A stretch of DNA of 64,000 nucleotides from Minisyncoccota bacterium (GTDB lineage: Bacteria; Verrucomicrobiota; Verrucomicrobiia; Methylacidiphilales; Verrucolacustridaceae), in contig JASGCJ010000001.1 of assembly GCA_030054195.1 (NCBI GenBank), positions 92,159 to 156,158 of the forward strand, read 5' to 3'. Positions 9,765-18,429 of this stretch are shown here, piece by piece. The notes under the pieces were generated by a model. That model was not told the origin of the DNA. It saw nothing but the letters and a program-made list of their open reading frames with translations, and made no database searches. The position numbers and the translations under genes are program-made. Position 1 is the stretch's first letter. Each line of letters opens with the position of its first letter.

Positions 9765-10298
9765 CTAACCAACCGCAGCTAAAATCGATTCGCCAAACCC
9801 AATTTTTCTTTTGGACTCCGCCTCCCCCGCAATCATCTGCTGGATTGCCTGAAAAACCGCTCTGAACTGCTCATCATACTTTTCCTCCATATCGGCAATC
9901 TTTCGAGCCAACTCCCGGTTCGAATCCATCAACCTCCGGAGCTGCACAAACGTCCGCATGATGGCTATGTTCACTTTTACCGCTCGATCCGATCGTAACA
10001 CACTTGAAAGCATCGCCACCCCCTGCTCCGTGAAAGCCATGCTCGCATAGCGAGTACCACCCCACTGTAAACTTGAGGTGCCAATTTGGCACCTCAAGAT
10101 TGCAACCTCTTGATTGCTAAGTAGAAAAACAAAGTCGTTCGGGAATCTTTCGATGTTTCGGTTGACCGCCCGCTTCAAGAACTTCGTTTCCACTCCGTAA
10201 AGCTGTGCCAAGTCTGCATCCAGCATCACCCTTTCGCCTCGCACCGATCGGACCAACCCGGCCAGCGCCTCTACCCCATTTTCAACCAACGTACTCAT
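9765..10298 (-). CDS. ORF6N-domain DNA-binding protein
   Basis: 177 residues. The first 90 residues (VRGERVMLDADLAQLYGVETKFLKRAVNRN...FPNDFVFLLSNQE, then RYASMAFTEQGVAMLSSVL) are a textbook ORF6N domain, common in phage antirepressors and in solitary chromosomal genes. The rest is a charged helical, probably coiled-coil tail. Its role is unknown; the family is often left behind by mobile elements, and many genomes carry it as a stand-alone regulator. It runs towards dnaK, with a 223-bp gap holding the paired inverted repeats. Confidence 0.85.
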   Translation of the reverse strand: MSTLVENGVEALAGLVRSVRGERVMLDADLAQLYGVETKFLKRAVNRNIERFPNDFVFLLSNQEVAILRCQIGTSSLQWGGTRYASMAFTEQGVAMLSSVLRSDRAVKVNIAIMRTFVQLRRLMDSNRELARKIADMEEKYDEQFRAVFQAIQQMIAGEAESKRKIGFGESILAAVG

Positions 10299-10380
10299 AC
10301 ATGATTAAACTGCCCAAAACCTAAAAGGGTTCGTCGATTTCTAACTTTTTTACGTTCCCACATTCACACCTTCGCACATT

Positions 10381-10432
10381 CAAACCCTCCCACGCTCAGC
10401 GAGATTTACCGAGACTGAGCGGAGGAGGGCCG
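10381..10432. repeat. Intergenic hairpin repeat, copy D
   Basis: Shares the frame AAACCCTCC ... GGAGGGCC with copies at 12753, 16278 and 17573. The inner part pairs GCTCAG with CTGAGC. It lies between the ORF6N gene and lpxK and reads as a REP-like palindromic unit. Confidence 0.5.
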
Positions 10433-10476
10433 CATTCCGAATCGCAAAATCAAGTTACCCGCCCCAATCTCCAATC

Positions 10477-11643
10477 ATGGCCTTGAAAGCTCTCGAACCC
10501 CTCGAACAGTTTGCGACTGACGTGATCTTGGATCGTGCCGCGGGTCGTCGAGCCTCCCTCCTCAAGCCTTTCCTTCTACTACTCGGGACTGTCTACGCAG
10601 GCATCATGCGCGTTCGCGCCCGCTTCTACCAAGACGCCATCCTTCGCCGCTACTCCGTTGGAGTTATGGTCATCAGCGTCGGCAACCTCACTGTCGGAGG
10701 TACAGGGAAAACACCCGTCGTCGAAAAACTCGCCCGATCCCTCCAGGAAGCGGGCCGACGCGTCGCCATCCTCAGTCGCGGATATAAAAGTGTCCCCAAA
10801 CCCCTCCTCACACGCTTGGCCGACAAGTTCCTCCCCGGCCGTACTCCCTCCCCCCCCCGCGTTGTCTCCGACGGAAAATCGGTTCTTCTCGATTCCGCTC
10901 AATCCGGCGACGAACCCTTCATGCTCGCACGCAACCTTCCAGGCGTCGCCGTACTCGTCGACTCCGACCGAGTTAAATCTGCCCGTCACGCCATTCGCCA
11001 CTACCAAGCCGATACCCTCCTTCTCGACGACGGTTTTCAGTACCTCCGCCTCGGCGACCGCTTCAACCTTCTCCTCGTCGACCGCCAAAACCCCTTCGGC
11101 AACCAACACGTCCTCCCCCGCGGCGTTCTTCGCGAACCCCCCGATGCCCTCCGCCGAGCCGATCTCATTCTCCTCACCAAATGTTCAGGGAAAGACCACG
11201 CCGAGGTGGAGAAAAAGATCCGCCGCCACAACCGACACGCCCCCATCCACCCCTGTAGCCATCACCCCCTCCACTTGGAAGATCTCATCACCGGAGAAAA
11301 AAAACCTCTATCCTACCTCCAAGGCCTCCGTGTCGGCGCCGTTGCGGGAATCGCCGTGCCGGAAAGCTTCTTCGAAGGCCTGATCAAACTGGGCGCCGAA
11401 ATTGTTTACCAACGCTCCTTTGCCGATCACCACCGCTTCATGGCCCCCGAGGTCGAAAACGCCCTCACCCGCACCCGAGCCCGACGCGGACTCGCTCTCA
11501 TCACCACCGAAAAAGATTCCGTCCGGTTTCCCCCATTCCCACCCCGAGACATTCCCGTTCTCTTTCTTCGCGTCGAAATCTCCCTTCTCGACGAATCCCA
11601 ATCCTTCGAACAGGTCGTCCGCCAAGCCCTCGGCATCCGCTAA
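10477..11643 (+). CDS. lpxK: Tetraacyldisaccharide 4'-kinase
   Basis: Phosphorylates the 4' position of the lipid A disaccharide at the inner membrane. 388 residues. An N-terminal hydrophobic anchor (about residues 30-45) is followed by the P-loop SVGNLTVGGTGKTP (about residues 67-80), LLLDDGFQY and the C-terminal TTEKDSVRF motif, all typical of LpxK. It shows that the organism makes lipid A. The next gene starts 24 bp downstream. Confidence 0.94.
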   Translation: MALKALEPLEQFATDVILDRAAGRRASLLKPFLLLLGTVYAGIMRVRARFYQDAILRRYSVGVMVISVGNLTVGGTGKTPVVEKLARSLQEAGRRVAILSRGYKSVPKPLLTRLADKFLPGRTPSPPRVVSDGKSVLLDSAQSGDEPFMLARNLPGVAVLVDSDRVKSARHAIRHYQADTLLLDDGFQYLRLGDRFNLLLVDRQNPFGNQHVLPRGVLREPPDALRRADLILLTKCSGKDHAEVEKKIRRHNRHAPIHPCSHHPLHLEDLITGEKKPLSYLQGLRVGAVAGIAVPESFFEGLIKLGAEIVYQRSFADHHRFMAPEVENALTRTRARRGLALITTEKDSVRFPPFPPRDIPVLFLRVEISLLDESQSFEQVVRQALGIR

Positions 11644-11667
11644 CTCCAACTGACGAACGCTCACCCC

Positions 11668-12099
11668 ATGAATAGACCCATCCCAAAATTTATCTCCATC
11701 ATGGCCGTCTTCCTTGGAGTCATCGATCTGCTGCGAGGTTTCATGCACACGGTCGTTCTTCCCTACTCCGCCACCCACATCGCGTGCCTCGATCTCTCGG
11801 GTCCCACTGCTCCCGATCTGCTTCGGCTTCTCGGTCTTTTCGGCATCTCCAACTACATCACCGGCGCCACCCTCATTCTCACCGGCCTATACTCCCGCCC
11901 GATTGCCCTCGTCCTTCTTGGCCTGATTCCTGCTTTTTACGGCCTGGGCCTCCTCACGATCCATGCAGCCATAAATCCTTATCCCCCCTCCACTGCCCAA
12001 TGGGGTGGCCGCCCATTTATGATGATCAATCTCTCCCTCTACATTCTGACTTTCCTCGCTGGCATGTTCGTCCTGCGACACCGAAAAACAAAACCCTGA
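11668..12099 (+). CDS. Predicted four-helix membrane protein
   Basis: 143 residues with four hydrophobic segments (about 8-28, 48-75, 77-100 and 115-138) and a short basic tail. The start is 24 bp after lpxK on the same strand, so they may share a transcript. No family is recognised with confidence, and no catalytic motif is visible. Confidence 0.6.
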   Translation: MNRPIPKFISIMAVFLGVIDLLRGFMHTVVLPYSATHIACLDLSGPTAPDLLRLLGLFGISNYITGATLILTGLYSRPIALVLLGLIPAFYGLGLLTIHAAINPYPPSTAQWGGRPFMMINLSLYILTFLAGMFVLRHRKTKP

Positions 12100-12108
12100 A
12101 TCCAATCA

Positions 12109-12708
12109 CTACTCTCTGACGAAGCTCACCCGCCAAGCGTGGGCCCCGTCCGGCCGCACTCGATCCCAGTAACGGCACCGCACTGAATCCTCCACTCTCC
12201 ATCCCGCACCAAAACTCCCCGTAATTTCCGACAAACTCAGCCTCCTCGGTCCGGGTTGCCGTGTTTCCAACTCACTGAACGAAAGAATGTGCAACCTCCC
12301 CCCGGGGCTCAGCACCGCCTCCAATCCCCGAATATATTCCTTCCTCTCCTCATCCGAAAAAGTGTGAAACAACGCGCAGTCGAGCACTGTCCTCACCTTC
12401 AGCCCGCTCTCCACCAAGCGCAGGGCGTCGGCCAAAACAAATTCTGGCGACTGTTTCAGCCCTGCCTGCTCCGTTTTTTTGCGGGCCCGTTCCAACGCCT
12501 CAGGCACCGCATCCAGCCCCTTCACCACTAACCCGCGCCGAGCTAGCTCGATCGTATTATCTCCCGTGCCACAACCCAGATCGAGTACAGGCGATTCAAA
12601 TTTCCAATTTTCGAGCAGCTGGATCACTTCCGGTTGCGGCCGATCGATCTGCCAAGGGGGAATCCCCTCCGCATACATCCCCGCAAAGTCGTGCCCTCCG
12701 TCGCTCAT
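12109..12708 (-). CDS. Class I SAM-dependent methyltransferase
   Basis: 199 residues. The glycine-rich SAM loop VLDLGCGTGDNTIELARRG (about residues 40-58), the acidic strand end VKGLDAVPEALERAR and the later LSPGGRLHILSFSE strand define a Rossmann-like methyltransferase. The N-terminal GIPPWQIDRPQPEV resembles TPMT- and TehB-type enzymes. The substrate is unknown. It is convergent with the preceding membrane-protein gene (9-bp gap). Confidence 0.85.
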   Translation of the reverse strand: MSDGGHDFAGMYAEGIPPWQIDRPQPEVIQLLENWKFESPVLDLGCGTGDNTIELARRGLVVKGLDAVPEALERARKKTEQAGLKQSPEFVLADALRLVESGLKVRTVLDCALFHTFSDEERKEYIRGLEAVLSPGGRLHILSFSELETRQPGPRRLSLSEITGSFGAGWRVEDSVRCRYWDRVRPDGAHAWRVSFVRE

Positions 12709-12752
12709 CGTCTAAACCTAAATCCCATCCGCCTACTCTCAACCTAAACCTC

Positions 12753-12800
12753 TAAACCCTCCATAGTCCCGCAACCGCGGGACGACGGAGGGCCCCCTTA
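12753..12800. repeat. Intergenic hairpin repeat, copy A
   Basis: The outer stem CCCTCC (12757-12762) pairs with GGAGGG (12787-12792). A perfect inner stem GTCCCGC (12766-12772) pairs with GCGGGAC (12777-12783) around an AACC loop. The same outer frame recurs at 10381, 16278 and 17573. Confidence 0.6.
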
Positions 12801-12811
12801 ACCCCTTCCCG

Positions 12812-14089
12812 CTACCCCCTCACCACCGCCAACTCTCTCCACGAAGTGGTGTAACTGGGAGATTTTCGACCACTTCGCATCCTCCAGGCACCCCCCAGCC
12901 TCCGGTTCCCCATACTCCCCCGCGTAATCACCGGGTTCTTCCTGTCCCCAAGCCTCCGATTGATCCCATCCACGATCTTATCAATGTCCACTCTCGGCTC
13001 CTCCCTTACTCCCTCAAATGCCAACACTGGTTGATACGCACCCGACCCGACCAATCCTCCTAACATCACCCCCACTTTCTTGTACTTGTACCCCGAACGA
13101 TAAATCCTCGTCAGCAGCTTCCCCGCAATCCCCATCAACTCGCCCGTCCCATTCGTCGGCTGATCCAGATTCACTCCCGCTCCCGGACAGTACTGCGGCT
13201 CCCCCTTCCGAAAATAGTTGGTCTGCAAAAACACATCCACCCGCATCGCCCACAGATTGAACCTCCTCACCTTCTCGCTCGCCCGCGCCACATGATTCGC
13301 CAATGCCTCCTCCAAATCTTCCAACGCTTCGACCGGAGCCCCAAACGATCGACTCGCCATCACTCCCTTCCGATCCGGCGGCATCTCCTCCAGCTCGAGA
13401 CACCTCGTCCCGTTCATCTCCCTCAACATCCGCTCCCCCACCACTCCCAAACTCTTTCTGATCTTCACCGGATCCGCTTTCTTAAACTCCAACGCCGTCG
13501 TGATCCCCAACCCCGCCAACCGCCGAGCCAGATTCTTCCCCACACCCCACAACCCGTCACACGCCACCCCGGCCATCAACTCCTCGGCTTCCTCCTTCAT
13601 CTCAAACACGCCCCCGGTCTTTTCCCGGTTCTTCTTAGCGTGACGATTCGCCAGCTTGGCCAACATCTTCGTCTCCCCAATCCCGATACACACCGGAATC
13701 CCCGTCCACCGCAACACCTTCGCCCTCAACCTCCTCGCCTCCTCCGCCCCAAATCCCTCTCCCAACTCCAAAAATGCTTCGTCGATCGAGTACACCTCCA
13801 TCACTCCCACCTCGTCTCTCAGAATCGACATCACCCGGGCCGACATATCCCCATACAACGTGTAATTGGAACTAAACACCCTCACCCCGTGTTTTCGAAT
13901 CACCTCCTTCTGCTCATGCAACGGTGCCCCCATCGGAATTCCAATCACCTTCGCCTCTTCACTTCGCGAAATAATACACCCGTCGTTGTTCGACAGAACG
14001 ACCACCGGCACCCCGATCAGCGACGGATCAAACACCCGCTCACACGAGCAGAAGAAATTATTACAATCCACCAACGCCAACCTACTCAT
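12812..14089 (-). CDS. umuC: Y-family DNA polymerase, UmuC type
   Basis: Translesion polymerase catalytic subunit. It starts MSRLALVDCNNFFCSCERVF with the metal-binding Asp of motif I. VVLSNNDGCIISRSEEAK and SIDEAFLELGEGF (second acidic cluster) follow, then the helix-hairpin-helix region GVGKNLARRLAGLGI. 425 residues, normal for UmuC. The ATG at 14089 is chosen because upstream codons lack homology and run into umuD. It follows umuD by 5 bp. No LexA-type palindrome was recognised upstream of the pair. Confidence 0.93.
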   Translation of the reverse strand: MSRLALVDCNNFFCSCERVFDPSLIGVPVVVLSNNDGCIISRSEEAKVIGIPMGAPLHEQKEVIRKHGVRVFSSNYTLYGDMSARVMSILRDEVGVMEVYSIDEAFLELGEGFGAEEARRLRAKVLRWTGIPVCIGIGETKMLAKLANRHAKKNREKTGGVFEMKEEAEELMAGVACDGLWGVGKNLARRLAGLGITTALEFKKADPVKIRKSLGVVGERMLREMNGTRCLELEEMPPDRKGVMASRSFGAPVEALEDLEEALANHVARASEKVRRFNLWAMRVDVFLQTNYFRKGEPQYCPGAGVNLDQPTNGTGELMGIAGKLLTRIYRSGYKYKKVGVMLGGLVGSGAYQPVLAFEGVREEPRVDIDKIVDGINRRLGDRKNPVITRGSMGNRRLGGAWRMRSGRKSPSYTTSWRELAVVRG

Positions 14090-14094
14090 ACGCG

Positions 14095-14523
14095 TTACCT
14101 CGCCTGGTGAATCACAAACGCCACCACGCCCCACACCACCAACTCCTGATCCCCCGAAACCTCGATCCTTGGAAACTTCTCATTCGCCGCTTCCAGAAAA
14201 ACCTTCCCGTCCGTCGTGCGAAATCTCTTCACGGTGAACTCCCCATCGATCATCGCCACCACAATCTTCCGGTCGGTCGGCGTCAGCGACCGATCCACCA
14301 CTAGAATGTCCCCCGTATGAATCCCCGCATCCCGCATCGAATCCCCTTTCACCCGCACGAAAAACGTCGAGGCCGGATTACGGATCAGCTCCTCATTCAG
14401 ATCGAGCGACCTCTCCATATGGTCATCCGCCGGCGACGGAAACCCCGCCTGCACCTTGGCCGAGAAGAGCGGAAGCTTTAGGGACTTTCGTTTCGCAAAA
14501 GGAATGGGGGCTTCAACTTCCAC
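14095..14523 (-). CDS. umuD: UmuD-type S24 peptidase, polymerase V accessory
   Basis: 142 residues. AGFPSPADDHMERSLDLNEELI holds the self-cleavage region. The catalytic Ser is in VKGDSMRDAGIHTGD and the Lys in FTVKRF, as in the LexA/UmuD family. The first possible start is the GTG at 14523 (a stop codon lies just upstream), with GAGGA immediately before it. Forms an operon with umuC. Confidence 0.92.
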   Translation of the reverse strand: MEVEAPIPFAKRKSLKLPLFSAKVQAGFPSPADDHMERSLDLNEELIRNPASTFFVRVKGDSMRDAGIHTGDILVVDRSLTPTDRKIVVAMIDGEFTVKRFRTTDGKVFLEAANEKFPRIEVSGDQELVVWGVVAFVIHQAR

Positions 14524-14645
14524 TCCTCATCTTGGAACTACCCGTGCCTGCCCGACCAGCCTCATTTCAAACTCTTCGCATAAAATATTACCCCACTTTC
14601 GCAACGTTTGCGGGACTAGACTCCTAAGTCTATTTTTCTGCCACC

Positions 14646-14966
14646 ATGAAATCAGATCCCTCCTCACAATCCCAACTCGTCGGAGAGTGGATCGGGAATT
14701 ACCGGGGTCACTTTGAAGAGGTAATCCGGATCGATCTCATCAACGGAAAGTGGATCGCCACTAAAATCACAGGCGATGAAAACGTCCCCGCCGGCGAGAT
14801 CACTTGGCGTGTTGACCCCACCACCTGCACCGGCGAAGGACAGATTGCTGGCCAAGGATTCCTTCAGCCCCGCTTCATTCCGGGTCACCTCGAGATTTTA
14901 TCCTCGGATCGAATCGTCTTTCATTGGCAAGACCTAGGCCAAGTCGAGTACCGCAGGGACGATTAA
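14646..14966 (+). CDS. Hypothetical cytosolic protein
   Basis: 106 residues with no signal peptide or membrane segment. It is acidic and rich in beta-strand patterns (VGEWIGNYRGHFEEVIRI, GEITWRVD, GQVEYRRDD), suggesting a small beta-barrel. No family is recognised. Its last four bases overlap the 3' end of the convergent ADP-ribosylglycohydrolase-family gene. Confidence 0.5.
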   Translation: MKSDPSSQSQLVGEWIGNYRGHFEEVIRIDLINGKWIATKITGDENVPAGEITWRVDPTTCTGEGQIAGQGFLQPRFIPGHLEILSSDRIVFHWQDLGQVEYRRDD

Positions 14967-15949
14967 GCAGAAACCTTTTCCAAATCAGGAGGTGGCACCA
15001 GCAAACCATCCGACCAAGCCTTCGGAACCCCACAGGCCAAACCCAAAATCCCCCCGACTACGACCCCACGATGACAACTATCCCCGCCCACATTTGCGTT
15101 CGCAACGATTCCCCCGACAAAGTCATTCTCATACTTCCAGGCCAGATAAAGGGACGCAGGCATCGCTTCCGCGATATAACACGCCGTACTAAATCTCTCC
15201 CCCACCACATGCTCATCCGGCTGCTTAGCCCATCCCTCCGCCTTCTTCCCCGAAATCCAATCCCCCGCCTCCTTTGTGATCGCCTCCCGCACACTCACCC
15301 CCTCCCGGATCGTCCAACACACACGCACGAACGTATCCGCCGCCCGTAGAACATTCGGATGCGCATGCGTACTCCCCACATGCTCCTTCACCACTGCCCG
15401 CAACCTCCCCAACGGAAGATCACTACACGCTGCCATCAGCGCAGGCACATGCGCCAACCCCCCAATATGCTCATCCCGGATGCCACACTTCGCCAGCGGC
15501 TTCCCTTGCGCGTACCTCGTAAAGAATCCACGGTGAGACTCCTCCACATACGTGTCCCGATGCTGACTTGGCTTCAGCATGAAATCCGCATAATGCTGCA
15601 ACCAGCCTTCAGACGAATACCCACCACGGGACCGGATCCAACCGTACAGTTCCCGCGCCAACTGCAGATTAAGAGTATTCTCCCCCGCTTTTAAAAACTG
15701 ATGGTAATGAACTCCACGCTGCCCCCAATACTGAGCCTGATCGTGAAGAATTTCCCCCTTCTCATTCAGCGGAGTGTATTTCGAGCGCCATAGAATGCTG
15801 TCGGCATGCGGATTTTTGGGTGCCAGATACCGCTCCACTTTCCCGTAATCCCGCATCAGAGCCGCACGATCATAATACCAGTGGACAGGCATGGCCAAAG
15901 CGTCCGCACACAACGCCCCCACAAAACCATCCAAGAAATGCTTCGCCAT
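14963..15949 (-). CDS. ADP-ribosylglycohydrolase-family protein, cytosolic
   Basis: 328 residues with no signal peptide. The N-terminal DGFVGALCADALAMPVHWYYD and the C-terminal NANVGGDSCHRGVVVGGILGLACG match the two metal-binding segments of the DraG/ARH fold. The Gly-Gly-Asp-Ser near the C-terminus supplies the acidic ligand. The substrate (ADP-ribosyl-protein or another ribosyl conjugate) cannot be read from sequence. It follows a small membrane-protein gene by 10 bp. A secreted family member sits at 46166-48358. Confidence 0.85.
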   Translation of the reverse strand: MAKHFLDGFVGALCADALAMPVHWYYDRAALMRDYGKVERYLAPKNPHADSILWRSKYTPLNEKGEILHDQAQYWGQRGVHYHQFLKAGENTLNLQLARELYGWIRSRGGYSSEGWLQHYADFMLKPSQHRDTYVEESHRGFFTRYAQGKPLAKCGIRDEHIGGLAHVPALMAACSDLPLGRLRAVVKEHVGSTHAHPNVLRAADTFVRVCWTIREGVSVREAITKEAGDWISGKKAEGWAKQPDEHVVGERFSTACYIAEAMPASLYLAWKYENDFVGGIVANANVGGDSCHRGVVVGGILGLACGVPKAWSDGLLVPPPDLEKVSA

Positions 15950-15958
15950 CGCCCGGGG

Positions 15959-16231
15959 CTACTGGGTGCGCAAAATCAGGTAGAACGCCAAACTCACCAT
16001 CGAGACAAAGGAAATGGCCGCCGCCACCCACAAGAATATTTGGAGGTGTGTGATCGACCCCTTCCCCATTTTTTCCTCCAGATCTTTGATCCCGCCCCGA
16101 AAGTAAACGAGGATAAAGAAAAGAAAGCCGATCCAGAGAAACAGGATGAGAAAGGGCAGATTTTCAATCAAGTCACGCAATCCAGGAACATATCCAGGCA
16201 ACTCGCGCAATCGGCTAACCAGAAAATCCAC
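15959..16231 (-). CDS. Small two-helix membrane protein
   Basis: 90 residues with hydrophobic segments at about residues 22-42 and 65-86, separated by a charged stretch (RGGIKDLEEKMGKGS). It lies 10 bp upstream of the ADP-ribosylglycohydrolase-family gene on the same strand. No family is recognised. Confidence 0.5.
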   Translation of the reverse strand: MDFLVSRLRELPGYVPGLRDLIENLPFLILFLWIGFLFFILVYFRGGIKDLEEKMGKGSITHLQIFLWVAAAISFVSMVSLAFYLILRTQ

Positions 16232-16277
16232 TCCTTTAACTCTACGATCTCAGCCAGCAAAATCAAACTTTCCACTT

Positions 16278-16334
16278 TAAACCCTCCATAGCTCCGCCCG
16301 AGTCGGCGAGGTTCAGAGCGACGGAGGGCCCCTT
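16278..16334. repeat. Intergenic hairpin repeat, copy B
   Basis: The outer stem CCCTCC (16282-16287) pairs with GGAGGG (16323-16328), with inner GCTC/GAGC-like pairing. It overlaps the last codons of the photolyase N-domain gene, so it may also serve as that gene's terminator. Confidence 0.5.
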
Positions 16335-16743
16335 AACTCCACTCCCTCCCCAAATCCTTCCAAAACGGCGTGAACCGCTTCACCGGATATCCCTCCGGCA
16401 CGGTCACCATCCCCTCCGCCGGCACAACCTTCACCTCTACCTTCTGCCTCAACCTTTCCACCATCTCCCGCCATCTCGGCGAAGGCGACTCCGTCACTGC
16501 CAACTTCTCCACCCCCTGTTCCTTCATCCAATCCACCACCTCCTCCACCGTCTCGCCCACCCGCATCTCCTCCGCCGCCTCCACCGCGCACTCATACAGA
16601 AAGAAGATCCGCTTAAAGCTCAGCCCCGCCTTTTCCAGAAACGGCCGATCAAAAACAAACACACTCCGTGCCTCCGGATAATTTCGCAAAGCCGGATCCC
16701 GTTTCGACAACGAATCCCCGTGCAGCCACACCCCCGTCTTCAT
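16333..16743 (-). CDS. Stand-alone photolyase N-terminal (antenna/Rossmann-like) domain
   Basis: 136 residues. VWLHGDSLSKRDPALRNYPEARSVFVFD and the AAEEMRVGETVEEVVDWMKEQGVEKLAVTESPSP region have the pattern of the alpha/beta domain that opens DNA photolyases and cryptochromes. The FAD-binding half is missing from this gene and is encoded just upstream by a separate gene whose stop overlaps this start by 4 bp. The two products probably assemble into one photolyase/cryptochrome-like protein, with the genes in the reverse of the usual domain order. The fold is read from pattern only. Confidence 0.65.
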   Translation of the reverse strand: MKTGVWLHGDSLSKRDPALRNYPEARSVFVFDRPFLEKAGLSFKRIFFLYECAVEAAEEMRVGETVEEVVDWMKEQGVEKLAVTESPSPRWREMVERLRQKVEVKVVPAEGMVTVPEGYPVKRFTPFWKDLGREWS

Positions 16744-17528
16744 TTTGAGAATAGCCTCCGCTCCAGCTCCGGATAGGTCGCGTCAAACGGACACTTCGCT
16801 GTGCACCGCTCACACCACTCCTTCCCCCCGTTCTCCTGGATATTCTCGCGGTTGAACAGATAGGCCCGGTGACTGAAGGTCGAGGCCACCCACTGCCACG
16901 ACAACGCATTGCTCGCCGGATCCCCATCCAGCAGATGGCGATAAAAGAACCGCTCCCCCGCCTTCCAACCCAACTTTCGGAAATGCACCACAAACGAGGC
17001 AAACCACATCCGCGCGTGATTATGGATATAACCCGTCTCCACCAGCTCCCGCACCGTCTCATCCATGCAAACCAATCCCGTTCGCCCCTCCACAATCTCG
17101 GCTGGCAACTCCTCCTCCGCTCCATTCCCCAGGGGAACCTTAGGCGCCTCGCGATCCTCATAAATCCCGTCTCCCCACAAACCGTATAAGTGCCGCCAAA
17201 ACTGGCGCCACCCCAACTCCTGCCAGAACTTGATCGCGTCGTAGCTTTTCCCGAGCCGTTTCTGCACACTCTCCGCCACCTCCCGGATCCCCAAGACCCC
17301 ATGCCGGATATAAAACGACAGACGGGAAACATTTCCCTTCAGATTATTTCTAGTGCCGGCATATCCCTGAACTCGAAACCTCTCCAACGCCTCCAATCCC
17401 GCCGTCCTGCCTCCCACGTAGCCCGACTCCCTCGCCTCTTCCATTTCCTCGTAATACATCCCCACCATCGCCTTCGCTAAACAACGTGCCTGTTCTTCTC
17501 GGGACCCCGTAAATTTAGGCAGAATCAT
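16740..17528 (-). CDS. Photolyase/cryptochrome FAD-binding domain, stand-alone
   Basis: 262 residues. It matches the helical FAD-binding domain: GGRTAGLEALERF, NLKGNVSRLSFYIRHGVLGIREV, ELGWRQFWRHLYGLWG, CMDETVRELVETGYIHNHARMWFASFVVHF and ASNALSWQWVASTFSHRAYLFN. The Asn-His-Ala-Arg-Met and Trp-Gln-Trp motifs line FAD in known photolyases. The usual N-terminal alpha/beta domain is absent here and follows as the next gene. Cysteines in EWCERCTAKCPFDA near the C-terminus are notable. The product may be a light-dependent repair enzyme or a blue-light sensor. Confidence 0.85.
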   Translation of the reverse strand: MILPKFTGSREEQARCLAKAMVGMYYEEMEEARESGYVGGRTAGLEALERFRVQGYAGTRNNLKGNVSRLSFYIRHGVLGIREVAESVQKRLGKSYDAIKFWQELGWRQFWRHLYGLWGDGIYEDREAPKVPLGNGAEEELPAEIVEGRTGLVCMDETVRELVETGYIHNHARMWFASFVVHFRKLGWKAGERFFYRHLLDGDPASNALSWQWVASTFSHRAYLFNRENIQENGGKEWCERCTAKCPFDATYPELERRLFSK

Positions 17529-17572
17529 CTGCTGACCTTACCACAACCCCTTCAACTTACCGCCTTCCACCT

Positions 17573-17622
17573 TAAACCCTCCAAAGCTCCTCCGCGAAGC
17601 GGGTTAGGAGCGACGGAGGGCC
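17573..17622. repeat. Intergenic hairpin repeat, copy C
   Basis: AAACCCTCC at the left and CGACGGAGGGCC at the right pair as in copies A, B and D. The inner part pairs GCTCC with GGAGC. It is the last copy before the accessory region. Confidence 0.5.
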
Positions 17623-17903
17623 ACCTGTCCCCCCTCTCGCCTTTCACCTAGAATCGAATTCCGCCGCGTAAGCGTCAATACCACTCGTCGTGGAGCGACT
17701 TGCCAGATTGCGCGGGTGCGTCAGCACCCAAGTAATCCAACCCGGAGGGGATCCCGCAAAGGTCGGGGTAGATATTAGGGGGCCAATTCCGGCGCAAAGC
17801 GCAAATTTTTCCCCATCATAGAATGACATTTAAGAATGGGAAGGGGCAGGTCAAAGGGGGCCAATCAAACCCACGGTAAGTTGTTTTTCTTATCAAAAAG
17901 TGG
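17623..17903. other. Non-coding gap at the core/island boundary
   Basis: No convincing gene. A short minus-strand open frame (17644-17829) has no family-like sequence and no good start. A small hairpin GGGTGC-GTCA-GCACCC occurs near 17713. The right end abuts the first tRNA-like attachment repeat. Confidence 0.5.
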
Positions 17904-17930
17904 TGCGGCTGGAGGGAATCGAACCCTCGT
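17904..17930 (-). repeat. tRNA 3'-end-like attachment repeat, copy 1
   Basis: On the minus strand this reads as the T arm GAGGG-TTCGATT-CCCTC followed by an acceptor strand and, in the three bases further left, CCA. Upstream on the minus strand there is no matching 5' acceptor GCGGCTG, so it is a 3' fragment and not a full tRNA. The identical 27 bp recurs at 24014 and 55105 in the same orientation. I interpret it as the displaced original 3' end at the left boundary of an integrated island. Confidence 0.7.
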
Positions 17931-18123
17931 AGAGTAAGCATTGCAAACCACTGATTTACAGGCCTTTTTTTCTCGATTCACGCTCTTTTTAAAAAGGCTG
18001 GTTGCAATGATGTTGTAACTTTTTTTATTTGAACTGCAAAATCATAGCAGTTTTTATGGAGTTTGATTCTCTGGAAATGACCTTGATCCGCCTCCATTCA
18101 AGACTAGGATATTATTTGTGAAG

Positions 18124-18429
18124 ATGTTTTCTCATCTCTGCCTTGGATTGGCTCTGATTGGTTTTACATTTACAACCATGGCTGAAAGCCATGGTTTAAT
18201 TGATTGTTCCCATCATCACGCGGATGCCTCGAGTCACGAGAAGCCTCAAAAACAAGATTTTCCCACCAAACATCTAGACTGCAGCTGTTTTTCGGCCTCC
18301 GTGATCCTGACTCAAACTCACGTGCCTTTTTCCGGTTCCTTCCGATCGGACGAAGCTCTTGCTTGGAAAGAGAAATTCTGGCCAAAAATTGTTTTTTCTC
18401 CTGACCTCCAACCTCCCCGCCTGAGTTAA
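18124..18429 (+). CDS. Small exported His/Cys-rich protein at the head of the metal-efflux operon
   Basis: About 101 residues. The N-terminus MFSHLCLGLALIGFTFTTMA looks like a signal peptide. The mature part has DCSHHHADASSHEKP and LDCSCFSAS, clusters of His and Cys that could bind metal. It lies 114 bp upstream of the TolC-type gene on the same strand. A GTG start two codons earlier (18118) is also possible. A periplasmic metal-binding helper for the efflux pump is plausible but unproven. Confidence 0.5.
   Translation: MFSHLCLGLALIGFTFTTMAESHGLIDCSHHHADASSHEKPQKQDFPTKHLDCSCFSASVILTQTHVPFSGSFRSDEALAWKEKFWPKIVFSPDLQPPRLS

Noticed and set aside
17904-17980. Complete minus-strand tRNA gene
   Set aside because: The T arm and acceptor 3' strand are present, but no 5' acceptor strand pairs with it and no anticodon stem forms.
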